Shown piece after piece: positions 1-11,311 of a stretch of DNA of 64,000 nt (position 1 is the first letter of the stretch; every line of letters starts with the position of its first letter). This DNA is from Diphasiastrum complanatum. Lineage: Eukaryota; Streptophyta; Lycopodiopsida; Lycopodiales; Lycopodiaceae. A program made the position numbers and the translations under genes. The notes under the pieces were generated by a model. That model worked only from the letters and a program-made list of their open reading frames with translations, was not told where the DNA came from and made no database searches. The stretch lies in contig CM055100.1 in the NCBI GenBank assembly GCA_029204225.1, positions 20,203,747-20,267,746 on the forward strand, in the 5' to 3' direction.

Positions 1-174
1 GAACATCTTGTAAGGGATCCTCTAAGAGGTGGTGAAAGATCCTTCATTGGACATCATTCTCTATTGGAGTCTCAAAAGTTCCTTGTTTGTAGCTGGATTT
101 TTTAGACACTTCTAAAAGCATTCATTCATCTAGCAAGAGAGTTGTAGATAGATCAAGCTAAATTTGAGGAGGAG

Positions 175-790
175 TGTGAAGAATTGCCAAAAATTGGCAA
201 ATCTAGCTTGATCAAAAACCATGTAGAATAGTGTAAATTGTGTACACAAGTGGGTCCCGCACAAGTGAGGCCATGATGCCACATGGGAAACCCATCCTAA
301 TGTAGGTTAGGTCAAGTCAAGAGAGTTGGTCATGTCTATTTGGTGGTCATCCCTACTTTATAGGACCTACACCTAAGTTTAAGGTGAAAATTTGACCAAC
401 TAGCTACCTACCAAGCATAACTGTAGGATCTAGGCTAGGGCTTCATTTTAGGTCAAGGAGAGTGAGTAACTTCCTTATTACATGCTGGAAATCCACCTAA
501 CTTCAAGAAGGAAGTCGAATTTGCTATGTATTCCCTCTCTCCATAGTGAGAAGATAGAAAATTTTTGGAGCTCATTGGCAATCTCAAGCTAGTTCACTAT
601 GTACATTGAGTTTTTGTGATCCAAATGAAACCAAATCAATTTCTACTTGTTTCTCAGGTTGAAGGACGTACTACAGCCTGTAGTACACATGTGTGGGCTC
701 GGATTTCAATGTTTATCAATGCTTTTGATTGTTAATGCTTGTTGTTTGTTAAATTGCCAATCTAGATCAACTTTTTTGTGTCTAGTTTTT
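175..790 (+). repeat. Possible LTR or LTR-like block at the left edge
   Basis: A purine-rich stretch (TTTGAGGAGGAG) is followed directly by TGTGAAGAATTG, the usual layout of a polypurine tract and an LTR start. The block contains a short palindrome (GTACTACAG-c-CTGTAGTAC, 668-686), an ACACATGTGTGG phrase, and ends in TTTTTGTGTCTAG after ATCTAGATCAAC. A similar closing phrase occurs in reverse orientation near 13,200-13,260, so the two blocks may be diverged members of one family. I found no matching second LTR and no clear right boundary. Bases 1-174 show no gene I can support. Confidence 0.3.
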
Positions 791-822
791 TGATAGATTG
801 TTAAGCAAGCATCCAATCACTC

Positions 823-1200
823 TTGTGGATCTTTTGTAGATCCATTTATGGTCCTAAAGTACAGTACTTTCACAAAGAGCTCATAAGTAGAAAGGAGTTG
901 TTGTTGAACCAACACCTGCAGAATTATCTGCCAGTTACTAAATTACCTATCGCATTAGACGTGTATCCAAATCTCAATTATGAGAAGAGGAAATACCATA
1001 ATATGAGACAATGGATTAAAGATCTCCAAAGAAGAATCTATGAAAAAAGCCAGAGCTGCAACAAAGGTTCAGTCCATACCTGTGCCATCAACGGATTTGT
1101 CGGATCCCTTGCAATAATCACATCAACATATGGATGTTAACACTCAGTTACATCATCGTGAAGAACCATTCAAAATGGACTGAACCAGAGGCGCCGCAAA
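823..1200 (+). pseudogene. Ty3/gypsy gag-to-protease spacer fragment
   Basis: From about 868 this matches 46,300-46,620 in the second gypsy remnant of the window. Both contain the phrase AGTAGAAAGGAGTTGTT and both encode a conserved NMRQWIKDLQ peptide. In the second element this block lies just after a CCHC-type gag tail and before a retropepsin-like segment, so it is probably the linker between gag and protease. Here the frame is shifted by one base relative to the other copy. Homology stops at about 1200, where the sequence jumps to the integrase region; protease core, reverse transcriptase and RNase H are missing. Confidence 0.6.
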
Positions 1201-1203
1201 TAC

Positions 1204-2460
1204 TTGGTGGAACACCAAAGTGAAATTTTGGATCATCCTTTAATGGAGGAGCACATAATGTTGTGGTCAAATTTAAGACTTGGCACAATTTTTGCAACAA
1301 CTTCATTAAATGCTAATTGGGTAAAAGACATTCACATATACTATATGGAGGATCCAAATTTACAAGAGATTTGGAAGGAATTACAAAATTCCATTTTTGT
1401 TGTTCATCCCCGTTATAGGAGGCAAGGAAAAATATTGTTGTTTGATAAATCTAGAGTTGTGCTTGCTCCTAAATCCAAATTCATTCCACAAGTATTATAT
1501 GAGCTACACTCATCTCCAAGTGCTGGGCATAAAAGAATGTTAAAGACATATCAAAACATCAAGAAGCTATTCAAATGGGTTGATATGAAGAAGACTATAT
1601 ACACATACGTGCAAGAATGTATCCCTTGTCAAGTGAATAAGGTGGAACATGTCAAGCAACTAGGTTTATTGCATCTGCTATATGTTCTTACACAACGTTG
1701 GACAAGTTTTAGCATGGATTTTATACTTCCTTGTCGACGACATCTGGGGAATATGAGGGTATTTATGTGGCGGCTTACAAAATATGCAAATTTCTTACCT
1801 TATAAAACTATTGATAGTGCAGCCTAAGTAGCACATATATTCTTGAAGAACTATGTTTAAGTACATGATTTCATCTTGGAACTGATGGACAGATGGAAAG
1901 GGTCAACTAGTGGGTGGTATTTGCAACACTCTATTTTAGATTGGTTGTATTTAGCTAAATTTTGTTATAATAGCAATCCACATGTGTCAATTGGCATGAC
2001 ACCTTTTTTTGCATTATATGGCCACGAAACATTACAACCTATTAGTGTGGATTTGTTAGAGGTTGTAGTTCCAGCAGTTGTAGACCAGGTTCAACACATG
2101 AATGATATTTTGAAAGCTAATCGAGAGCATATTAAAGTAGCACAAATACGAATTAAGTAGTACGCTGATCAGAAAAGGACTTTTCGTGATTTTGTTGAAG
2201 GATTTTTTAAGTATTTAAAGCTGAAGAAAACTCAAAATGTTGGCTCCAAGATTTTATGGACCTTTCAAGAATGTGAATAAGATCGGGGAGCTGAATTACA
2301 AATTGGATCTACCATCAACAACCCGTATGCATCGAGTGTTTTATGTCTCTCTTTTGAAGAAGAGTCTGGGAGAACACTCGACTACAATTGCTATTCTACC
2401 ACCTCTTTATCATGAAGGTGATATGGTTCTAGAACCAGCCAAAATTGTTGGATATTGAGA
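1204..2460 (+). pseudogene. Ty3/gypsy integrase remnant
   Basis: Three open stretches (1204-1827, 1876-2160, 2237-2458) together resemble the end of a gypsy Pol polyprotein. The first has the HHCC zinc-binding domain of integrase (ELHSSPSAGHKRM, then CIPCQVNK), followed by the start of the catalytic core (SMDFILP). The second resembles the core C-terminal part (FCYNSNPHVSIGMTPFFALYG). The third matches the tail of gypsy integrases (FYGPFKNVNKIGELNYKLDL, then MHRVFYVSLLKK). Stops and frame changes separate the pieces and the central part of the core is shortened, so it cannot make an active enzyme. The family normally inserts element cDNA into the nuclear genome. Confidence 0.85.
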
Positions 2461-2678
2461 CAAGGTACTGCGAAATGGCAAGACAATCAAAGAGTACATA
2501 ATTCAATAGAAAAACCTTCTTGATGGAGACAATTCTTGGTTCAACAACTTATTTATTCAACAATGGCCACGGCTACAACCATGAAGGTGTTGAATATGAC
2601 ATTCTCGATCATTACTACTTAACCAAGGCAATCAAGCTAAACATGAGAGCGTCTTCATTTTTTAGGACAAAAATGTTT

Positions 2679-2689
2679 AAGTAGGGGAG
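2679..2689 (+). promoter_or_regulatory. Polypurine tract of the gypsy element
   Basis: AAGTAGGGGAG immediately precedes the TGTCATGT start of the LTR. This is the expected position for the purine primer of plus-strand DNA synthesis. Confidence 0.65.
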
Positions 2690-3181
2690 TGTCATGTACT
2701 TTTGGTACACTAGTGCTAAACAATGCAATATAATATCCAATGTAAGCTTTGTAGGCCCAAAAGGGGCTATTAGCCTTAAGAACAAGGATGTTCTCTCTTT
2801 AGGTCCTCCAAAGTAATTAATAAGGAATAATAGGCCAATAAGGGCCCAAAGTAGACTAAATAATACTTGACAAGGGCTAACTATCCTTCAAGATAGTTAT
2901 GTGTAGCTAAGTTAGAGCATTGTCTATAAGTAGGCAAGAGACATCAGTATTTGAATCTTTTGGCTCATTTTCAAGTGAGAGCTCTAAGCTTCCTCTCGTG
3001 AATGTGAGCTTTGGAATTGCATTGCTAGGTCTCATGTGTTTTATATGCATGAATCCATGCTATGTAATATCTTCTTGTTTCTAGCTTTCTATGGATATGC
3101 TATCTTGAATGCTTTGTACTTTTCTTGCTATTAGCTTTACTTTCATTGTAATGGCTATTTGCTTGGATTTGGCACATGACA
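2690..3181 (+). repeat. Long terminal repeat of Ty3/gypsy remnant (492 bp)
   Basis: The block begins TGTCATGT and ends ACATGACA, a perfect 8-bp terminal inverted repeat with TG...CA ends. It follows a polypurine tract at its left edge and the integrase remnant lies upstream, so it is the 3' LTR of that element by position. Unusually it is also followed by a primer-binding-site-like sequence, which normally follows a 5' LTR. I found no second direct copy in the window; a partial inverted copy lies just downstream. Confidence 0.75.
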
Positions 3182-3186
3182 TTTCT

Positions 3187-3198
3187 TGGTATCAGATC
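3187..3198 (+). promoter_or_regulatory. Primer-binding-site-like sequence (initiator Met tRNA)
   Basis: TGGTATCAGATC lies five bases after the LTR end. It differs at one base from TGGTATCAGAGC, the usual complement of the plant initiator methionine tRNA 3' end. A PBS to the right of an LTR that already has a polypurine tract on its left suggests a former tandem or circular (LTR-LTR) arrangement. Confidence 0.55.
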
Positions 3199-3206
3199 AA
3201 AAAAAG

Positions 3207-3415
3207 TACAAAGCATTCGAGGTGGCATATCCATAGAAAGCTAGAAACAAGGAGATATCCATGGAATCGCATTAGGAATGAAAGAATGAGTACATAGCAT
3301 GGAGTAGACAATGAATCCTAACAATGGAAATCCTAAGGCTCACATTCACAAGAGGAAGCTCGAAGCTCTCCTTTGCAAATAAGCCAAAAGATTCCAAAAT
3401 TGAATCTTCTTAATA
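3207..3415 (-). repeat. Inverted partial LTR copy forming a palindrome
   Basis: The reverse complement of this stretch matches the second half of the LTR at about 2945-3125. Examples are GTACAAAGCATTC and CATATCCATAGAAAGCTAG against the LTR's reverse complement, and the block around CACATTCACAAGAGGAAGC. The last 60 bp of the LTR are not repeated and form the loop. LTR and fragment together could fold into a hairpin with arms of about 200 bp. Confidence 0.75.
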
Positions 3416-3628
3416 TGCAAATTTATTGTCATGTTGTGTTGTGCTTTATGAGTACATTTCACTTGTGTTCATGTACTTTGTTATTCAAAAAACTATCTTA
3501 AGAAACATATCTATCTCATATGCCTATGTCTACCACCCCTAATTAGTAGATTTTGATAGATGATCTTTAATATAAATCTTATAGCTTGACTGAGGGTATT
3601 AGCATGGCCCCACCCTCATCCAACAATG

Positions 3629-3702
3629 CTTCTTGGTTTCAAGGGGAGGCTCGAACATGAGACCAAAGAAACTTTGGATGTCAAGCTAACCAACTAAGCC
3701 AA
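3629..3702 (-). mobile_element. Short tRNA-derived retroposon (SINE-like), copy 1
   Basis: On the minus strand this reads TTGGCTTAGTTGGTTAGC (box A-like) and, further on, TGTTCGAGCC (box B-like), as in a RNA polymerase III internal promoter. It is flanked by a perfect 15-bp direct repeat (3614-3628 and 3703-3717), which fits a target-site duplication. A close relative lies at 62,534-62,624 on the plus strand. The element is only about 75 nt, essentially a tRNA-like head with almost no body. It is not a convincing functional tRNA gene because I see no good acceptor stem. Confidence 0.65.
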
Positions 3703-3719
3703 CCTCATCCAACAATGAA

Positions 3720-4700
3720 GATTGCTCCATCATAATGGATAGAAAATGATGCAACATTTCAAGCACTGTGGATTGTTGGAGTCCTTGCTTGCACGGTCAG
3801 TCGCAATTGGGAATATGCTATTTCTAATAGTGCTAGTACAATTAGCTTCAAAATATTTTATAAAAAGATGTTATTGAATAAGTGCAATATTAAACAAAAT
3901 GGTCTTTGAAATCACAATAAACTTTGTCCTAAAGTGAAATGATAAGTCAAAGATTTAAAACATTAAGAAATAAAAAATCTATCTAAAAAAATTTACAAAA
4001 ATAATTTGTTGCTCGACATAACACAACAACTTTGAGTTTATGATTATAATAGCTTACCGCTTCATGACAAAGCTAAACAAGGTGATTGATATATCAGGAG
4101 AAGGCTTGCCTTACACAAGCATGGCATTCAAATCATTAAACATTTAAAAACAAAGATTGCATATAAGAAGAATTAAAAAAACTTGTTTCAATGCTAAAAT
4201 TTACTTAAAGAGTGACACCTTAGTTTTCAACAAATTGTCACAATAGCTTACCTTTGTCATGACAAAGCTAAAAATGGGCTACACAAAACCAACATTTGAA
4301 TTTACCATTATGAATACTAAAATCACTTCTATCTAGACGAAAGTTACAAAAACTAACGAGGAAGAGCTTAGTTTCTATAATCTACAAAGGAGCGAACATT
4401 ACCATCAAGCTTAGTATGTGGGCACTAGAACTTTTAAGAAGTTAACTTGAGATAATTTTTTTAAATTCCATTGAAGAAAGCTCCGTATTTTTAGGTTCTA
4501 TCTAGGAAGGCTTTGTATTCTCAAATTCCATCCACCATAAGGGCTCACTATTTTTTGAAGCATCAGAATCACACCACCAAAAATGTTATAAAAAATCAAG
4601 GGGTTTAACATATTTTATAGAGTTGCAGTTGCCCCAAACCCAAACAATGTCTCCTCAGTTTGATCAAATAAGAGCTCAAACCCAAACATTGTCTCATGTC
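3720..4700. other. Intergenic, no gene seen
   Basis: AT-rich sequence with no supportable reading frame. A phrase around AATAGCTTACC...CATGACAAAGCTAAA recurs at about 4045-4080 and 4248-4275, probably an old duplication. A phrase AATGTCTCCTC...GAGCTCAAACCC near 4645-4690 recurs after the SINE at about 4943-4985. Confidence 0.5.
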
Positions 4701-4710
4701 CATCATAGTG

Positions 4711-4937
4711 GGGTGCACTGGGTAGGCGAATTGGCTCGATTCGGAAAAAGCTGAAGAAACATAAATTCTGAACAAATTGGCCTAGAGTTGTTGACTGCCA
4801 CCGGAAAGGTGCAGGCTCGAATCCCGACCACTATGTCGTGACATCTAAGGAGACTAGCTCCGTAAATGGCATTGCCAAGCTGTATATATGTTGTATATAA
4901 CGACCACTAGTTGCTTAATATGTATGCAAAAAAAAAA
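4711..4937 (+). mobile_element. tRNA-derived SINE with poly(A) tail
   Basis: A tRNA-like head (GGGTAGGCGAATTGGCTC, then box B-like GGCTCGAATCCCGACCACT) is followed by a body ending TTGCTTAATATGTATGC and a run of about 15 A. The body from about 4790 matches 42,250-42,402 (plus) and 51,035-51,200 (minus). Shared phrases include GTGACATCTAAGGAG and TTGTATATAAC. The head differs from the other two copies, so this copy may be a different subfamily. It lies about 400 bp upstream of the YIF1 start. Confidence 0.6.
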
Positions 4938-5348
4938 AAAAACAGTGTCTCCTCTGTCTGATCAATTAAGAGCTTAAACCCTAACGATATCTCCACGGTT
5001 TAGCGACCTAAGATTTGAGGTTGGAAATGGTAAGAATCCATCCATGTGGCATCTCCTTATTTGATTTGATTTGTTGGCAACTCTTCTCTTTGGGTACCTC
5101 CAAAGGGGACCATCATCACTTTGTATAGCTGGCTTTTGGTACCTCTCCTTTCCTTTTCCTTTTCCTTTTTCTTCCATTTATCGTCGTCGTCGTCGTCGTC
5201 GTCGTTATTGTTTGTTGTCTTCTCTAGGGTTTCGTTCTTCGTCCTATGATCTGCAATTGATTATCAACCTCTTGTTGATCGAGGGCAGAACTGTGCGTGT
5301 CTGTTGGGGATCTTATGCAGAGGTGGATCAGCTCGTTTGTTGGCTATT
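4938..5348 (+). promoter_or_regulatory. Promoter and 5' UTR region of YIF1
   Basis: An AAACCCTAA telo-box lies at 4976-4984 and a second, on the opposite strand (CTAGGGTTT), near 5225-5233. Such boxes are common in promoters of plant housekeeping genes. Pyrimidine-rich leader-like sequence and a (TCG)8 trinucleotide tract (5181-5204) lie between them and the start codon. I could not place a TATA box or transcription start. Confidence 0.45.
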
Positions 5349-8300
5349 ATGGCTTGGCGGCCCGCTATACCGCCCCAGGTACGTCTGGTTGAATCTCTTC
5401 AGGGCTGGCAAGGCACTGAACATGATCTGTTATGAAGATAGTAACTGTGTATCTTGTTTGAGGTTGAGTTCAATGCCATTTGTGCAATTACTGATGCTAG
5501 TGGTCAATAATTGGCTAGAATAATTAATTCACAGAAGATGTTTGCGGCAAATCTGTTGCCGGGCGATGCATTAACTCGCATATTGAAACATGTTCTTGGC
5601 TACTGAGGTTGAGAATCAGAGAGGATGCGAATGCTATCATATTAAGACTGTTAGATTGCACGGTAGGCAGTGGAAGTATCTCAAGTTAGCTTTATATTGC
5701 GTCATATCAATACTTTATAGCCTTTTTATTTAAATCTACCGTTACGTCAATTTTTCTTAAGATCTGTTCTCTATCTGCATTGTATAGTTGCAACATAGCT
5801 TTGAAAAATTGCAAGTAACTCGATTTAGATCTAGGAGTTTGGCTTTTGAAAATGCAGGAGCTCTGTTACGTGTGCAAAATCTTCTCTGAAATCTATCCTG
5901 TCTATAACCATATTGAAGAGTCTTTTGAAGTCCACGGTTTTTTATTGGAATGGAAAGAAAGCTCTAAATCATGTGACTTTTGATTTTGAAAAAAGTTTCA
6001 TCTCTTCCATCTTCTACCCCTCATACTTCATTTTCTACTGAGGTGGGAGTCCTTCGTAAGTTGCATTTCGTATGTGGAAAAAATTAAAAAGTTCAAATGT
6101 TCAGATAATTGTGTATTTGTTTGCAATTTTTTTTTTAAATCATTACTGAATGAAGTTTGTTCTTGAGTGGGAACTTATAAAGTTTGTTGTCTTTCTAGTA
6201 CGAGAGTAATGAAAAATCATCTCCATTTTTGTCTTCCTGATAACCTTAATTGTTACCCAATCTTTCTTTTTTGTGTTTTGCGTGGAAATTTCACGAAGTT
6301 CCTAAAAGACCCAGGTTTTTTGCAGCCTGCAGTAGCTTGTAAAACTATGCTAACTGACCTTTTTAAGTGGTTGAGTAATCTCTTTAAAGTCTTGCTACCT
6401 TCTGTTAATAAACTTTGGATATTACCTAAGGATGCAGATAATTGTGCTGTTCATCTAGCAAACCTTTATCTTTTTTTGTATGAAATTGGGTTATTGCAAA
6501 AAAAGATCAGTTTCTTGTGGTACTTGTCCCATCTTATTGCATAAATTAACCATGTTAGAACATATATAGATGACTTATTTGTTCCGGATCTTCCTGATTT
6601 TGGTAGCTTTCTATGTAAAAAACAAAAAGCTTTGGACCTTTCTATAATACTAGGTGAGGTTTATTGGTTGATATTTTTTATATAACATTGCAGCCAGAAT
6701 ACAGTAACTCAAAATATAATCTGCATGCCCTTCAGATATTTTTGGTTCTGTTATGGAGTGACCACTTCTCAATTGTATAGGTTTTCTCGTCTTTGTACCT
6801 CTAAGATGTTTTTGTGAGCCAATTAAGCAAATTGAATCATGTTGTTACTCCATATTTTTGATAAGATCTTTTACCTTTAACATTACTGACTTTCCATTCA
6901 ATTTGTGAATTTCGGTATATTCCAATCTCATATAAGTGGTATGCTTTATGCATTCCATAAAACTCACAGGCTGTCAGGACATTTTGATGTTGCTTTCTTA
7001 TTAGATCAAGATTTACCCATGCAAAGTTCAAACTTACTTTTACCAGGCATGGAGAGTAATTTCTGTATATGAATAGATTTCTGTAGACTTTCTATTTTGA
7101 TTCCACCTTACTGAGGTTAGTTTTGAATCACCGCCCTTGATGTCCTGAATCAACAACTACAAGTGTTTGCTGATTTTGTGATCTGATAAGTTTTTTGTCC
7201 GCATGTCATGCAGGGAAGTGGAAGCAAATACGACTATTCTGGAGTACCAGTAGGTACACAGAGGCCTGAAAACAGCAATGCACCTTCTATCAATGATGTA
7301 TTTTACACTGCAGGGTCTGGTTTTGTTCGAAGTGGATTGGGTGCTTATGGAGAACGGATACTGGGCACGGGGAAAGAGTACATGCAGAGCAACGTATGTC
7401 AATATCAGCTCTAACCTGTTTTTTTGTCAATGTATTAGTTGGGTTTGGTGATTAGCTTTTTAAAATATTCACAAGGGCCTTCATTTATTCAACTATGTTG
7501 CACGTTCCATTTCCATTCCAGAACGCGATCTGGAACGCATTCTGGAACGTGATCCGGGAAATCCAACTAGGTTGCACGTTCCATTCCAGAACGCGATCTG
7601 GAACGCATTCTGGAACGTGATCCGGGAAATCCGGAATGTAAATTTTTTTTTGGGTGCCAATATGGGTATCAGATTAAAGGTGTTTTCAAGAGCAATTCAC
7701 TTATCTAGTTTGCTTTGCTGACGTTCCGGAATGTTTTTGCAGCGGATCGCGATCCGCTGCAACATTGATTCAAATGGAGAGATAAGGTTTCTAGTGAACA
7801 TTTTTTTAACATTTTTTAATCTGATGAGAGATTGGTACTAAGCCTAGTGGACGTTGTGCAGATGAGCAGATTTTTCTCAGGACAAGACCTACAGTACTAT
7901 TTCCAGGTTAATGATCAGTATGTGAAGAATAAGCTGAAAGTTATTCTGTGTCCTTTCTTGCACAAGGTAGCTGTTACTTGTCCTTTGCTTTCTCCATGAA
8001 AGTCTATGGTTTATGTCCAGATTTTGTCAGATCCAATGGCAGCACTATCTGTAAGATTAGTAAGTTTGAGTTTATTCCTAAATGGCAGGGGCATTGGACA
8101 CGCATTGCAGAGCAAGTTGCAGGTGGTTTAAGATTCAAACCACCTCGTCATGATATCAATGCTCCAGATCTGTATATCCCATTTATGGCGTTTGGAACAT
8201 ACATAGTCCTGTGTGGCTATGCACTCGGCCTTCTTGGCAAGTATGTGCTTTTTTCTTTGTCAAAGGAATGTTGGAGCTAATGGATATAAGTCGTTGGCAC

Positions 8301-8878
8301 TACGGAAAGTTTTGAAGCTCTCATATGCCTGGCCTGGCCACAGCGTACTAAGAGTTCAAAATAGCAATCGGATGTTCTGGCTGTACTTTAGAGAAGAACA
8401 CTATTTTGCCTTAATGTAGTGATGATGAGTAAGGTTTAGGATTAGCTCTTTCACTTACTGATACTTAATAGTTCCTTTAATAATATTTGGATGTAGGTTC
8501 ACACCTGAAGGTATGAGCCGCACCTTCTCAATGGCAGTGATGGGATGGTCAGCTGAGTTGCTCTTGCTATGGTGCATGCTTTTTGCCATGGGCAGTGGAG
8601 ATGTACCTTTTCTGGATATTACTTCTTATGGGGGATATGCTTTTGTCGGGATATCCATTTGTGTTATTGCCAAGATGGTTTCATGTTACTCATATTATGC
8701 CATACTCCCTTGGACGAGTCTCTGCATGGCTGTCTTCTTGGTGAAGACATTAAAGAGGATTCTATTTGCAGAGGTCAGAAACTATGACAGAGATTCCAGC
8801 AGGCATCACTACTTATTACTTTTCTTAGCAGTTGCACAACTTCCATTATTTTTCTGGCTGACATACACTAGTTCGTAG
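5349..8878 (+). CDS. YIF1: YIF1 (Hrf1) family ER-Golgi membrane protein, five exons
   Basis: Exons: 5349-5378, 7214-7393, 7862-7966, 8089-8240, 8497-8878. All introns are GT-AG, phases agree at every junction, and the product is 282 aa, within the family's usual size. YIF1 partners with YIP1 in vesicle transport between ER and Golgi. Family signatures: [18 protein letters not shown] (exon 2), [20 protein letters not shown] (exon 3), GHWTRIAE and [20 protein letters not shown] (exon 4), YSYYAILPW and [14 protein letters not shown] (exon 5). The N-terminal half is cytosolic; about five hydrophobic segments follow, starting at [13 protein letters not shown] and ending at [16 protein letters not shown]. 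The 10-codon first exon ([10 protein letters not shown]) was chosen because it ends at CAG/GTACGT in phase 0 with the exon 2 acceptor at 7213; it is the least certain part. An alternative start at 5317 would be out of phase. No defects are seen, and a functional gene is likely. Confidence 0.9.
7497..7632. repeat. GGAACG-rich tandem duplication in YIF1 intron 2
   Basis: Two units of about 74 bp (starting at 7498 and 7572) contain CAGAACGCGATCTGGAACGC and TGGAACGTGATCCGGG. The second unit lacks six bases (TTCCAT). The block lies inside intron 2 of YIF1. Similar GGAACGCGATCC wording appears at 35,637-35,700 and 38,905-38,955, so this is a dispersed repeat family, probably part of a transposon. 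Confidence 0.65.
7737..7762. repeat. Perfect 26-bp palindrome in YIF1 intron 2
   Basis: TTGCAGCGGATCG and its exact reverse complement are adjacent, giving a perfect 26-bp palindrome without a spacer. It lies just after GACGTTCCGGAATG and shares the CGGATCGCGATCC wording of the upstream GGAACG repeat. It may be one end of the same inserted element. Confidence 0.7.
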
Positions 8879-11258
8879 CTATGATTGATTAGATTCCTGC
8901 ACCTCTTTAATTTGGCACCATAGAGTGTCTGCCAATATTATGTGATCACATTTGTGCTTTTTAATGTGAATGCATTCTATTGCAGTCATGAAAATTTTGA
9001 CTCGTGGCATTTCAAAACCAATATTTGGTAGGTCTTGACTGAAATCTCCAGTCATTCCAATGTCCTTATACTTTTATTATCATGTGTAGTTACTAGCTCT
9101 CAAGGTGTGGTTATCAAAAGCACTTTTGGTTTTGTCTTTCAAAGACAAATTGGCATGTTCAGGTTGTCAAAGTTAGTTTGTGAGGGTTGTTTAAGTAATC
9201 TTTATAAATCTAGATTTAGATAGGCTGATAACTTTGAGAGTTTTTGCACTCTTGTGCTGCCTATGTGAAAGAGCATATGCCATGTTGCCTCTTGAAGGCA
9301 CAGTTGATATTAAGATCATATATAAAGCTCAATTTTTATCTCAGTAAAATTCCCGCTTAATGTTTTCAACCAATTTAACAATCTACAGGTATTACAAGTC
9401 TTAAATATTAAGCTGACGAATGAGTTAGGTGCCCCTAATCTTTTCTGGAATATTTTTAATACATGTAGGGTATAGTCTTGCTGAAGGACTTCGTGGGTTT
9501 AAGGACTGCTCTGCCTGAGTGTATACAGGACCCATATAAGCTGTCTCAGCAGGGATTTATAATGTGTAAAGTTTGCAGCAAAAAAATTTCCTTTTTTGGC
9601 TCGTCCACGAACACGAGAGGTATTACAGGCTGTTTTATACCCTCAACATACAGTAACCTTTGCGTGAGATACCCACCCATCAGCTTTACAAGCATAATCC
9701 CCCTTACAGAAAGCCCATGGGCAGCACGGACGTGATACCCATCACACAAAAAACTGTAAAAAGAAAAACAAAATATTCATGTCATATCATGCCCTAAAAA
9801 ATGGACTGAAAATTTGGCCAGGCTTTTACAAGGTAAAATATTTCACCTACATTGTAAAAGCAGGTTACTGTTTAAAATGCATAAGTTTTTTTATCATGCA
9901 TCTGGATAGTTCTAGTTGTAAATTTACTACCAGCAAACAATAAAACTGAAATCTTGACTCAACTAAGAATGGGAAAAGACTTCCCATTTGAGAAATCTTT
10001 TTCCTGAGGGGCTCACTGTAAGCCTGTATATGGACCATGTTTTCTATGCCCAAAAATAAGACCTTACTGTTGTTTGTATTGGAAGCCTCATAGAGTGTGG
10101 GCTTTCATCATCGCTAAGTCTGTCCACCACCATTGGACAAGTGATAGAAATAGGTTGAATCAGCAACATTTGGCTTGAAAACTTTATTCAACTGTCTCCA
10201 TGATTGTTTCAAATTTTTGCTCGCTGATGCTTCTTGAATGCAAATTGGCCTTGCGATAGTAGTCCAGAAAATAGAGTCCATACACTTTGAGGTAGATTCT
10301 GAATTTTGCTTGACCTCTTATACATGGCTCTCATTTCAGCTTCTGGTTCCAAATTGTCTAAGCCAATCAAAATTTGGACTACTGGATAGTCTGTTGTCTA
10401 ATACTGAATCAAAACATGTTGAGATGTCAATCAGCTGGAGGTTCAAAATTTGTTCAGAGTTTGAAATTTCTAGAGGATTTCAATTGGCTGGAGTCAGCCA
10501 TCAACGTTGAGAATCGAGATGATCGCCATTTCTAGAATACAAATGCAATGGTTAAAGTCAAATTCGATATTATACTTATTGAAAGCAAATGCTTAGTTAG
10601 ATCAAGAACATACAACACATTTTGGATGGTCTTGATAGAGCCACTTTAGAATCTAACGAGCATAGTTCTTTTTCCTTAGACTTTGTGTAAACCATTCTTT
10701 CTAAGATGCATTGTCTTGCTCTAATTGGACTTCATAAATGATTTGAACCAATCTCTTTTGCTAGGCATTTATTGTGTTTTTGTGAATTTTGGTACCAACA
10801 TGATGAAGGTAGTTTTACTCACCTATTTTCTATCTTATGAGGACTTCTATTCATCTGTATATTCTCACTCATCCTTAAGCTATTTCAACAGTTCGCACAA
10901 ATGAATATTATTTTAGATAGTCTACAGTTTTACTTGCATTTGTTGACAGTTGCAGAAATACATGGGTTTCGACACAGGTCGGTAAAAGTCAAAATATATG
11001 TTGACTTTGGCCAATCAAGAAAATGTTGGTAGGCATTTTTTGAGAGAGATGCGTACTCAAGGAAAAATGCCAGCTTAGAGAAAATGTTGATAGGCATTTA
11101 TTGGAAAAATGCCGAAAAGAAAAAATGTTTACTTTGACCGGTCAATGGAAATGTTGACTCAAAAAATGTCGTTCGACATTATTTGGCATTTTCATGGTAT
11201 CACTCAAAATGGAGCATTTCCTCTACCTGATCCGATAGTGATGACATCGCTGCACAAT

Positions 11259-11261
<3 letters not shown>
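8879..11261. other. Intergenic region downstream of YIF1
   Basis: Contains the presumed 3' UTR of YIF1. The short open stretches in 9,035-10,510 have no recognisable domain. Around 10,970-11,180 short phrases such as ATGTTGACT and AAAATGCC recur without forming a clear unit. No gene is supported. Confidence 0.5.

Positions 11262-11311
<50 letters not shown>

Noticed and set aside
3629-3702. Functional tRNA gene
   Set aside because: Box A and B-like words are present, but no proper acceptor stem or anticodon arm could be drawn, and the copy is flanked by direct repeats as a retroposon would be.
5317-5378. Alternative YIF1 start at the upstream ATG (5317)
   Set aside because: It would enter the exon 1 donor in phase 1, while the exon 2 acceptor needs phase 0 to continue into the conserved YIF1 frame.
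7157-7402. Antisense frame over YIF1 exon 2
   Set aside because: Opposite strand of a well-supported conserved exon; no independent signature.
9478-9735. 85-codon open stretch downstream of YIF1
   Set aside because: No recognisable domain, no splice context and composition like its non-coding surroundings.
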